Of a stretch of 13,720 bases of DNA, positions 1-7,703 are shown one piece after another. This DNA comes from Funneliformis mosseae. Its lineage: Eukaryota > Glomeromycota > Glomeromycetes > Glomerales > Glomeraceae. Location: positions 1 to 13,720 of the forward strand of contig CAJVPP010002724.1 in the NCBI GenBank assembly GCA_910592005.1, given 5' to 3'. Both the position numbers and the translations under genes were made by a program. The notes under the pieces are model-generated. The model was not told where the DNA came from and ran no database searches. It saw only the letters and a list, made by a program, of their open reading frames with translations. Numbering within the stretch: the first letter of the stretch is position 1; each line of letters opens with the position of its first letter.

Positions 1-339
1 ATATGAAATTTAAGTTTGCGAATATTTTATGTTCTCATCGCAGCAGTTGCGTAAATACAATATTAATTTTATTTACAGATAGTATAAATTATATAATATT
101 ACACAATCAATTTTCATCCAATAAAATTCGTTAAATCTTATTGTACACCCCCAGCGCAGGTTAAACATCTACACCTCCGGAACAAATATACATATCAGTA
201 AACTGCTAAAAATTATTCGGCTAAATGTTGTAAGGGAAACATTTTTGGGGATCATTAATTTGTCACACAAACAGTCACACAATGATTTGCGGTGTATCAT
301 TAACGGATATGCATTTTTTTTTTCCAAATTATTTTGGCT
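1..339. other. 5' flank of the fucosyltransferase gene
   Basis: This stretch holds no convincing gene. It is AT-rich and contains a short direct repeat, gtcacacaa, at 262-270 and again at 274-282, just before the first upstream ATG. The frame of the downstream fucosyltransferase closes upstream at a TAA at 301-303, so the protein cannot start earlier in this frame without an unseen intron. It probably carries the promoter and 5' leader, but I see no clear TATA or initiator. Confidence 0.5.
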
Positions 340-500
340 ATGCGGAAACGAAAATTGAATATTTCCTGTACATTATTGGCGTTCGTCTTTTTCACGTTCT
401 TCCTCTTTTTCACGTTCTTCATAATAAACTTGAATGGGACTTATCAGATCAAAAAGAATTTTGTGGTGACGAACGACACGGCATTGTTGAAAGAGCTTAA
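282..500 (+). promoter_or_regulatory. Upstream ORF overlapping the GT10 start
   Basis: ATGs at 282 and 309 lie in one frame that runs to a stop at 498-500, so this 72-codon frame overlaps the first part of the fucosyltransferase CDS in another frame. The ATG at 282 has A at -3 and the main ATG at 340 has G at -3. If the transcript begins before 282, ribosomes would have to scan past two ATGs, which would lower translation of the enzyme. If transcription begins after 311, the frame is irrelevant. The peptide shows no family features, so I treat it as a possible regulatory uORF and not a gene. Confidence 0.3.
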
Positions 501-1536
501 CACCACGATCAAGTCATTGGTGAATGAGCTTAGCACCAAGCCTACAAGCCTTACAAGATGGAAACGATGGCACTACTTAATAAACTATTTAAATCAAAAT
601 TGGGAAGTAAAGATATACATAACAGAAGGTGACTGGTATGCCAGCCAAGACCTGCAAAGGCTTAAATATAATAATGATGGAACCTTAGCGAACTGCGACA
701 TACCATGTGTTTGGAAAGAAAAACGTCTAAGATACTGGGTACCTTCCGAAGAACTCAAAACGGCCGACGCCCTCTTTTGCGTCAACAGACCAAATCTACC
801 AATACGGAAAGGGTGGGAAGGACAGAAATTCATAAATTATAATCTGGAACCTGTACAGCATGATTTTGGGCGATTTGATATCCTTGTAACGTTTGAGGAA
901 TTTTCAGATGTACCCACAAGTTACATTCGAATGGACCACAACGAATGGCGAAGAAAAAAACCCTTCAACGTAACAAGCCTCTCCCCAAACTCAACATTCA
1001 TCTCCTTCATCGCTTCTCACTGGACAGAATTCCGAGAAACTTGGATTCCAACTCTTCAAGCCCACGTTCCCGTCGCGTCCTTCGGCAAGGTCTATCCGAA
1101 TACCCCTTGGGATTCGGAATGTATAAATTTTGAGTGGTTTGAAATGAAGAATTGCATCATATCTAAATATCCTTTTTACCTGGCCATTGAAAACTCCCAA
1201 GTACAAGATTACTCCACTGAAAAACTTTGGGACACGTTTAAATTAGGAGTCGTGCCTGTTATATGGGGAGCACCCAATACTCGCTCATACTTACCACATC
1301 CTAAATCCGCCATTTTTATCGATGATTTTCCGAATGTTGAGGAACTTGCAAATTACTTGAAATATTTGGTTGGGAATGAGACAGCATATTTGGAATATCA
1401 TCAGTGGCGGACCATGAAGACATGGCCAGAGGAATTTGAGAAAAAGGCATATATGAGTATGTGGAATATGGAATGTAATGTTTGTAAAGAGGTTGCTAGG
1501 TTGAGGATTGTAAAAGGGTTAACTGATGAGATGTAA
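340..1536 (+). CDS. GT10 alpha-1,3-fucosyltransferase-like, type II membrane protein
   Basis: Single-exon gene, 398 aa from the ATG at 340; an earlier in-frame start would need a non-ATG codon. It probably transfers fucose from GDP-fucose to a GlcNAc-containing glycan in the Golgi lumen. Seen: a basic N-terminus (MRKRK), one hydrophobic signal anchor at about residues 10-29, then a spacer and a catalytic region with several N-x-S/T sequons. The GT10 donor motif is clear near residues 278-310: FYLAIENS (E284, N285), DYSTEK (E294, K295), GVVPVIWG, then a DDFPN segment. A C-terminal C-x2-C (ECNVC) matches the cysteine pair common in this family. Length suits GT10 enzymes. Unlike the other genes here it has no intron. 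Acceptor is unknown: core N-glycan or another glycan. GT10 membership is firm, exact linkage is inference. Confidence 0.92.
   Translation: MRKRKLNISCTLLAFVFFTFFLFFTFFIINLNGTYQIKKNFVVTNDTALLKELNTTIKSLVNELSTKPTSLTRWKRWHYLINYLNQNWEVKIYITEGDWYASQDLQRLKYNNDGTLANCDIPCVWKEKRLRYWVPSEELKTADALFCVNRPNLPIRKGWEGQKFINYNLEPVQHDFGRFDILVTFEEFSDVPTSYIRMDHNEWRRKKPFNVTSLSPNSTFISFIASHWTEFRETWIPTLQAHVPVASFGKVYPNTPWDSECINFEWFEMKNCIISKYPFYLAIENSQVQDYSTEKLWDTFKLGVVPVIWGAPNTRSYLPHPKSAIFIDDFPNVEELANYLKYLVGNETAYLEYHQWRTMKTWPEEFEKKAYMSMWNMECNVCKEVARLRIVKGLTDEM
387..420 (+). repeat. 18-bp tandem duplication inside the signal anchor
   Basis: The 16-mer ctttttcacgttcttc occurs at 387-402 and again at 405-420, a period of 18 bp. 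In the fucosyltransferase frame it doubles the hexapeptide FFTFFL, making the membrane segment VFFTFFLFFTFFII. The period keeps the frame, so slippage here would lengthen or shorten the membrane span by six residues. Confidence 0.85.
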
Positions 1537-2005
1537 TACGGTTTTCACGCAATAGATACGTGATAATAAATATACGAGTTTTTAAAACGCTTATTAACAT
1601 GGCATAATGAATCAAGAGTCAGATAATGCTGAACTTAAGGCCAGAATTATATAAGAAATTGCCGGCTATTGGGAAAATCGATAAGCTTGATCGCATTTCA
1701 TTGTAATCAAAAATATACCGATGGCACCTGATTAAAGTGTGACACAATTTATTTTTGGTATACTTATTGATATGGAATGCCTCTGTGTTTTGGTTTACTT
1801 AATTTTTTAATTTTTTTAAAAGTTTTCTAGAAATAAATATACATTTTAAAATTGTTAATTCGAAAACGTGCTAATTTATGTCGCACACGCCTACATGCAA
1901 TCATTATAGATTTTGAGTTATACGATAATAATTAATATCGCGATGCAATTTAAACAAAAATCTTCCTGAGAAATCGGGAGTGAGCCTGTATATTACCTTA
2001 TCTAA
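1537..2005. other. 3' flank of GT10 gene with a possible coiled-coil relic
   Basis: AATAAA at 1565-1570, 29 bases after the stop, is a plausible polyadenylation signal. A short frame from the ATG at 1607 reads MNQESDNAELKARII and then stops at 1652. The AELKARI style is typical of charged coiled-coil leaders of repeated fungal proteins, so this may be a gene fragment, but it is too short to be sure. The rest is AT-rich with no gene seen. Confidence 0.35.
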
Positions 2006-2532
2006 TTATCGTCTTAACTGATATTTCTTAGCTTCTATCCATCGTCTAGGGGAATAATAAACATATTCCTTATATGGTGGGATTACTTTGGCTGGATTAA
2101 TTATTCCAATATATTCTGAGTAACGTTTTCTAAATAAAGCATGAAACTCATCGCAAGCTATATCATACTCTTCTTGTGCCTCAGGATTAATTAGCATCTG
2201 ATTATATGTAAGTATACCTAAGAATTTCTTTCTATCGGGAGTACCATCATTCCTCACCACCTCCCAAACTCGTTTTGCCAAAGATTCAGGTCTCTTCTTA
2301 TAATCCCTGTAAGCTCGCTGGATAACTGTTGCATAGAAGTTTTTAAAGTCATAATTATAGTAGTATTTAGGAATCAAGAATCCCCAAGATCGCTTCATTG
2401 ATCTTCCTGAACTTCTCGAAAAATACTTTATTAAAATAGTTATACAGTATATTGGAGGATCAAACCTGGAATAGGCAAATCAGGTTTTTCTTCATGTATA
2501 TGAAGCATTTTATGCATAACGCCTTCGGCCAA
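2006..2532 (-). pseudogene. Relic of a lineage-specific repeated gene, IQ-like motif
   Basis: On the minus strand an open frame runs from 2479 down to the TAA at 2006-2008, with its first ATG at 2398 (130 aa from there). It contains an IQ-calmodulin-like stretch, TVIQRAYRDYKKRP, then AKRVWEVVRNDGTPDRKKFL and an acidic/aromatic tail. Just upstream, a second frame (about 2532-2462) reads VMHKMLHIHEEKPDLPIPG and would join naturally as ...PIPGFDPP... if one T were restored in the run at 2462-2464. I therefore read it as one broken coding unit with a -1 frameshift. The protein style resembles high-copy hypothetical proteins of arbuscular mycorrhizal fungi (from memory, unchecked). No function is assigned. 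Alternative: the bases at about 2465-2471 act as a splice acceptor (ttccag) and the gene is spliced. Confidence 0.5.
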
Positions 2533-2675
2533 TTATACTAGACGATCATGCATGCAGATTATATAGCTATTCATTTCGCAAAAAAAAAATAAAATATGTT
2601 ATACATTACGCCTTTAGCTAAATGTTCAGTGAAAAGCAATAGTCCATAATTAAGATATTTCTCAAAATCGGCCAG

Positions 2676-3545
2676 TTAAATGAATGTAATTTTTGCCCCA
2701 TCTTTCAATCTTAATGCAGGCTGATTAAGATGGTTTATAGACAGTAGTAAGTTATTTTGTTTTGCATACCGAGATGAGATAAATATTTCGCTTGTATTAC
2801 TTTTGCAATTTGATAATTGATAAGAAGTTGGTGAAACCATTTCTTGCCTTACAGGTGAAATATTAGCTGGCTCAAAATTTGGAGCACTTGGCATAATATT
2901 TTTTGCTATGGTTATTTTAACCTGCCTATATGTTTCATAGCTAGTTGAACGACCATCATAATTATACATTACTGATACCAATTTATCCTTTTCTGAATGT
3001 AGAGTAGATTGGGATGAAAGCTCTAACGGAAGATGCTTCATTTCAGCCTCTTCTTGTAATATATACTGTTTATATTGCCAGATCTGAAATTTTCTCCTAT
3101 CAATAGCTTGGAGAATTTTTTTTCTTCTTACATGTTTGATTGGGTTAGCTTTGCTAACAATACATCTCTTTAAGTGGCCATCTCAATAGAGAAATTCACC
3201 TATAAGCCTTTCAGGAATGAATATTAGGAAGTCACACACATTACAATATATATAATTTGTTAGATTTCCATTAGGATAGAACCCTTTACCATCTTCATAA
3301 AACATTGCATACATGTGAATGTATCCATTCTTAGAAAATATTTCTGGATTTTCTTCAAGTATTTTTCTAAATGGATTATGAATACGAAAGCATCACATTT
3401 CTGGTGTTTCATTATCATATTTATATTGTAAAAGGTGTATTGCTTTTATTATTTCATTATATCTATCATCATGATCTGGGAATAATAGTAAGCATTACTG
3501 TCTAAATTCATCTTTATAAATATTTAAGCAATAAAATAGTTTTTT
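2676..3545 (-). pseudogene. Broken gene relic with a zinc-finger-like C2HC segment
   Basis: A single minus-strand frame runs from 3545 to the TAA at 2676-2678, about 290 codons, interrupted by TAA at 3495-3497, TGA at 3393-3395 and TGA at 3183-3185. Between the stops it reads as good protein: LLLFPDHDDRYNEIIKAIHL, CFRIHNPFRKILEENPEIFS, NGYIHMYAMFYEDGKGFYPN. A possible metal-binding segment has the pattern C-x2-C-x19-H-x3-C (YCNVCD ... DGHLKRC), with one stop inside it. The part after the last stop, from the ATG at 3039-3041, is open for 121 codons and is rich in S, N and Q. It lies on the same strand as the relic at 2006-2532 and both may derive from the same repeated family. I do not recognise the family. 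The three stops in one unshifted frame argue for a recent pseudogene and not for random sequence. Confidence 0.6.
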
Positions 3546-3693
3546 TTAATGATTTATATCATTTTAGTGATTTATAGTAATTTATAACAAGTATACTATA
3601 ATAAATATCAGATTCATTTTTATTTGATTACAAGTATATCGGAAATTTATACTAATTTTATATTTACATGCATATGCACAGCATTTTTAACTA

Positions 3694-4143
3694 AATCAGT
3701 TTGTGGCATGACATATATTACATCACATGTATCATCCTAGATCTCTGCCAGTTCCTCGATAGTTCTAGAAGAGTTTTAGACGCTGGTGAGTTTCTATAAA
3801 TCATGAGATAATCATCTAATGAGATTCCACTCTCCTTGATCTTGAGCTAAGCCACCATTATTATTTGATTAATTATTCTTCCTCCAGTCTTTTGCATCAC
3901 TAACTCGTTTTATAATTTTTTAGCCACGAACTGGTATTTCATTTTACATAGTACTGAGGATATCTATTGTACGAGCAAGACTGAGTATCGCATCTCTCTG
4001 ACTGAAGATACACTTAGGGACTTAATAAGAACGTGAAGAGAATTTTAGAAGTTATAGCAGGCTTGTTAAAGGATAGGGTAACAGTTAGTGAAGAATCCAT
4101 AAGCAAGAAGTGTCGTGTAGAAGAGATAATCAAGAAAAAATAG
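3694..4143. pseudogene. Coding-like relic of uncertain strand
   Basis: This island is visibly less AT-rich than its flanks. On the minus strand one frame reads like protein (SGISLDDYLMIYRNSPASK, then TLLELSRNWQRSRMIHVM at about 3846-3721; YQFVAKKL and NELVMQKTGGRIINQIIM further up), with stops at 3718, 3847, 3910 and 3964. On the plus strand a 55-codon frame (3869-4033) and a 41-codon frame (4018-4143, containing NVKRILEVIAGLLKD and ending in lysines) could be joined by one frameshift. I cannot decide between them. The stop density on the minus strand is only somewhat below what AT-rich DNA gives by chance, so this is a weak call. Confidence 0.3.
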
Positions 4144-4882
4144 GCAGTATAAATTCACTATCATTAGTATAGAAACTTCATATATTACGAGCAAAGCTCT
4201 CGCATTTGTATATATTTATTTTTTTTTTTGTATTAATAAAAAATTTCTTGGCAAATTTCGCTGACCAATTGGTTAGAGAAATCTAAATGCAAAAATTAAT
4301 AAAGTTCACCCAATAAGTGCTTGTATTTTTTAACTAATGTAACTATGTATCATCAAAAAATTTTTAAAACTTGCGTGCTTATAGAATAATAAACTGCATT
4401 ATCGCATAAATATTGGTACCTATTCTAACCTCAAATCATACTTTCACCTCTTTTTTTCAGTATTTAGTATTATCCCACAATTCAAAAGCAATATAATCAT
4501 AGCACTATTTTAACTTTTCTTGAGACATTTTGAATGTTTGCTGTAAAAGGAAAAAGCAGAAAAATATATAAAGAGATACTGTATATCAGTAACAAAGGTT
4601 TGGTAAGGAAATAAAGAGGGTGAAGATTGATAAAATAAATTCAAAACAAAGGACAGATATGAATGTTAATCAAACTTACATAGATGATCATTTTAATAAA
4701 AGCAAAAAAAATTTAAAATTTAATAAGAGATATATATTTAATAAAATAATTATATAAAAATATTTAAGAATTAAAAAAAATAACTAATTTATAATTTTAT
4801 TTCCAGCTACCATTGCTACCACCATATTCAGAATATGCGAAAATTCCTTAACCGTAGAAAATACCTATGAAAATTTTAGTTA
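4144..4882. other. AT-rich intergenic DNA, no gene seen
   Basis: Homopolymer runs of A and T and no open frame with protein-like content on either strand. No tRNA or other RNA gene is recognisable. Confidence 0.6.
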
Positions 4883-5081
4883 TATAGTCAATTCTCTTTA
4901 AGTGCATCCCTTTGGAACTATAATAAAAGTTTAAAGAATATGCATTTTAAGAGGGTATGCATTTAAAGAAAAAATTTCTATATGATTTCTATATGCTTAA
5001 GACTAGATGAGAGCATGCATTTAGAGAGAAAATATATAGTGTATGCATTTAGAGAGGTGTATTTAGAGAGAGTTTACTGTA
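4883..5081. mobile_element. MITE-like element with imperfect terminal inverted repeats and TA target sites
   Basis: The left end from 4885 (TAGTCAATTCTCTTTAAGTG...) and the reverse complement of the right end from 5079 (CAGTAAACTCTCTCTAAATA...) match at 17 of the first 24 positions, and all but one of the mismatches are transitions. Both ends are flanked by TA (4883-4884 and 5080-5081), the target site of Tc1/mariner/pogo elements, and the CAGT-type end is typical of pogo/Tigger families. The interior has several copies of atgcattta(g/a)agag (near 4957, 5015, 5043, and a shortened one near 5059), with one inverted copy in the left end. There is no transposase, so it would be non-autonomous. 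It sits about 200 bp upstream of the NDUFA9 start. Confidence 0.6.
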
Positions 5082-5171
5082 TATATTTCTCTATCTACCT
5101 CGTAATGATTAAATAATAATTCTTTTACAATCATTAAAACCTTATTAGAAATATGATAAAATATTAATCAA

Positions 5172-5219
5172 CCAATGAAATTAAATTTACGTTTAACCAA
5201 TAAGAATATTTTATCCAAT
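5172..5219 (+). promoter_or_regulatory. Cluster of three CCAAT boxes upstream of NDUFA9
   Basis: CCAAT occurs on the plus strand at 5172-5176 (ACCAATGA), 5197-5201 (ACCAATAA) and 5215-5219 (TCCAATTA), 67-114 bp before the ATG. In fungi the CCAAT-binding HAP complex (Hap2/3/5) controls many respiratory-chain genes, so a cluster here fits the gene. The sites are seen directly; HAP control is inference. Confidence 0.5.
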
Positions 5220-5285
5220 TAAAATTTATTAATTAGATATATCGAACTGATTATTTAATTAATTTATCTTTTTTTTCTCTTGGTA

Positions 5286-7147
5286 ATGTATTCTTTATCA
5301 GTATCTTCTTTGCTAAAAACCCGTAAGTTTTATTTTTGCCATTTTTATACACGCAAATTTGCGAATGCAGATTATTTAATTTCTGTTATTTTTATTAGGA
5401 ATTGGACAACGTGTTGGTGTTATTACTTGTAAAACGATATGTGTTCCCACATTTAATCAAAAGGTACACCGAATTTACAGGCTTAATCTGTTATTTTTCA
5501 AATATTGATGAATTTTGATATTTAATATTAGCGATTTGCTCACGACCTTATCATAAGGAAAAAAACTGGGAAACCTATTATTAAATATGGTCCAGGAGGT
5601 CGGTATGTATTCAAATTATTTTATTTACCTTTGCTATAAAATTTGTGCTTTAACTAAAGATTTTTATACATAGTTCTTCGGTTAGTGGAAATATAGCAAC
5701 TGTTTTTGGATGTACGGGATTTTTGGGTCGCTATGTGGTCAGTAAACTTGGTAAATCTTCAATTTATGCTTTTCTTGAATGTTATGATTATTATTCAAAA
5801 AAAAAAGGGGGAAAATTTTTTATGGATGTTTTAAAACTTTTAATTTCTATAATAGCCAAACATGGAACCCAAGTTGTTATACCTTATCGTGACGAAGATT
5901 CGAAAAGACATTTAAAAGTTACAGGAGATTTAGGCCAAATCGTTTCCATGGTAAATAATTAATCAGAATCTGATTATTATTTTTAGAAAGAAATGTTTAT
6001 CATTTTTTATTTTAATAGGAATTTGATCTTCGTAATGAACAAAATATTATTGAAGCGGTTAGACATTCTGATATCGTTTATAATTTGATAGGAAGAGATT
6101 ATGAAACAAAGTAATTATTGAATTTTTTAAATAAACTAGTTTTCTTTAAAAAAAGGGGGCGAAAAAAAATTTAATAATGGTTTGATTCGTTTCAAGGAAC
6201 TTTACATTTGAGAAAGTTCATATAGAAGGAGCAGAAAGAATTGCAAAAATTTGTAAAGAACTTGGAGTATCAAGATTAGTTCATATGTCGGCTTTAAATG
6301 CTGATGTTAACTCTCCATCAAAATTTTTACAATCAAAGGTAAAGAATATGGATAATCTGGTCGTTTGTGAATTATTTTAATAAAAGCAATTTTTTTTTTT
6401 TGTTATAGGCTTTGGGAGAAAGAGTTGTTAAAGAACAATTTCCTGACGTAACTATAGTCCGTCCTGGATATATATATGGTCCTGAGGATAGATTTTTGAA
6501 TAGATTGTCAGGTTGGTGATAATTCATTATTTAAGCTTAATAATATTGATTAATATTGGAATTTGAAATTCATATAATATTTTTAGTGTTTTCTTATGAA
6601 TTAATGGTTAACCACGGAGAAACGTTAATTAGGCCAGTTAATGTATGTAAATAAATAAATAAAGGTTTAAGTTAAATTATATATAACTAAATGACTTCTT
6701 ACATTATAGGTACTAGATGTAGCAACAGCATTAGAAATTATGTTAAAAGATGAAACAACAATTTCTTCAACATATGAATTATATGGAACAAAAGCATTTA
6801 GTATTGAAGAAATTTATGACATAATAGATGATCTTATGTTAAGAAAACGCACAAGATTTAACGTACCCAAACCAATTGCATTGGCTATTACAAAATTATT
6901 AAGTTATTTACCTTGGCCGTATGTAACACCCGAAGATATTGAGAGATATTGTATAAGTGATAAACCTGGTAAAGGAGTAACGGGCGAAGTAGTAAAAACT
7001 TTTAGTGATTTGGGTATTCAACCTCTTGAATTTCAAGATACTGCTATTCAAGTCGTTAGAAGGTATAGGAGTAATATTAATTTTAATCAACCTATGGATA
7101 AAAATGTTGGTAGGGTTAAAAAAGGTATTTATTACGTTGATTACTAG
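5286..7147 (+). CDS. NDUFA9: Complex I 39/40-kDa subunit (NDUFA9 / NUO-40), mitochondrial
   Basis: Ten exons: 5286-5322, 5399-5463, 5532-5602, 5674-5750, 5856-5950, 6019-6110, 6197-6338, 6409-6511, 6587-6642, 6710-7147; 391 aa. All introns are GT-AG and every phase agrees. The protein is an accessory subunit of respiratory complex I on the matrix side, an atypical short-chain dehydrogenase that binds NADPH structurally. Seen: a Ser/Arg-rich presequence with a likely cleavage region around KRFAHDL (R35), then KYGPGGRSSVSG, the nucleotide-binding G70-x2-G73-x2-G76 (VFGCTGFLGR), VVIPYRDEDSKRHLKVTGDL, VYNLIGRDYETK and VRPGYIYGPEDRFLNRL. The position of the SDR catalytic Y-x3-K is F189-x3-K193, as expected for a non-catalytic member. 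Length is normal for the family. Upstream lie three CCAAT boxes; downstream it converges on the dysferlin-domain gene. Confidence 0.96.
5751..5855 (+). other. Stopless, multiple-of-three intron in NDUFA9
   Basis: Intron 4 begins GTAAAT and ends TAATAG. It is 105 nt and contains no stop in the reading frame, so keeping it would insert 35 residues between the Rossmann glycine motif and KHGTQVV. Splicing gives VVSKLAKHGTQVVIPYRDED, which matches the family, so I take splicing as the productive form. It is also the longest of the nine introns (the others are 67-86 nt). Confidence 0.85.
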
Positions 7148-7703
7148 ATGAATGAAGTTGAAAGAGAAAAAATGATTGTATCAACAATATAAAGAAAGGA
7201 TTTAAATTAATTTATTAATATATAAAATTGTGTAAAATAAATTTTAAAAATTTTTTTTTTTACAAAAAAACTAATATATAATTTGATTTCTTTTTGATCA
7301 TGCTTAGAGTTTTTGGTACATTAGAAACATGTTTAATGATTTATAAATAGAATAACTATTTACAATATTAACATCATCTTTTTGCTATTTATTGTTTGAA
7401 AAATGATTTCCATGATTTTGTTTTGCTCTAAGTAATGACTTCAGGTTTAAATTGAGACTAAAAAAAATAATAACCTTATTAAAGAAATGTTATTTTCGAG
7501 AAGATTTATTAAAAAATTATGTTAAACTATCCAAACTAATCAAATTTGATTTATCAATATAGGCAATTTTTGTCGGAATAACTATTAATTATTATTATAA
7601 GTAGTAATTTCGGTGATATTTTACCGAATGCATTAAAGAATTTCTGATATCAAATGTCTGAAAACCTAATGTTTATAAAACACAAATATTTATCATAACT
7701 GCC
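7148..7703. other. Convergent intergenic region with 3' flanks
   Basis: The NDUFA9 and dysferlin-domain genes end tail to tail here. AATAAA at 7236-7241, about 90 bases after the NDUFA9 stop, is a likely polyadenylation signal. The remainder is AT-rich and I see no gene or RNA in it. Confidence 0.55.

Noticed and set aside
594..1206. Minus- and plus-strand frames of 60-80 codons inside the GT10 gene
   Set aside because: They overlap a coding sequence with clear family motifs and have no protein-like features of their own.
3183..3395. TGA read as tryptophan, implying an alternative genetic code
   Set aside because: The four clearly coding genes use TGG for Trp with no internal TGA, one of them ends in TGA, and the relics also contain TAA and TAG, so decay is the simpler reading.
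4259..4290. A tRNA A-box-like sequence, ccaattggttagag
   Set aside because: No B box follows at the right distance and no cloverleaf stems can be drawn.
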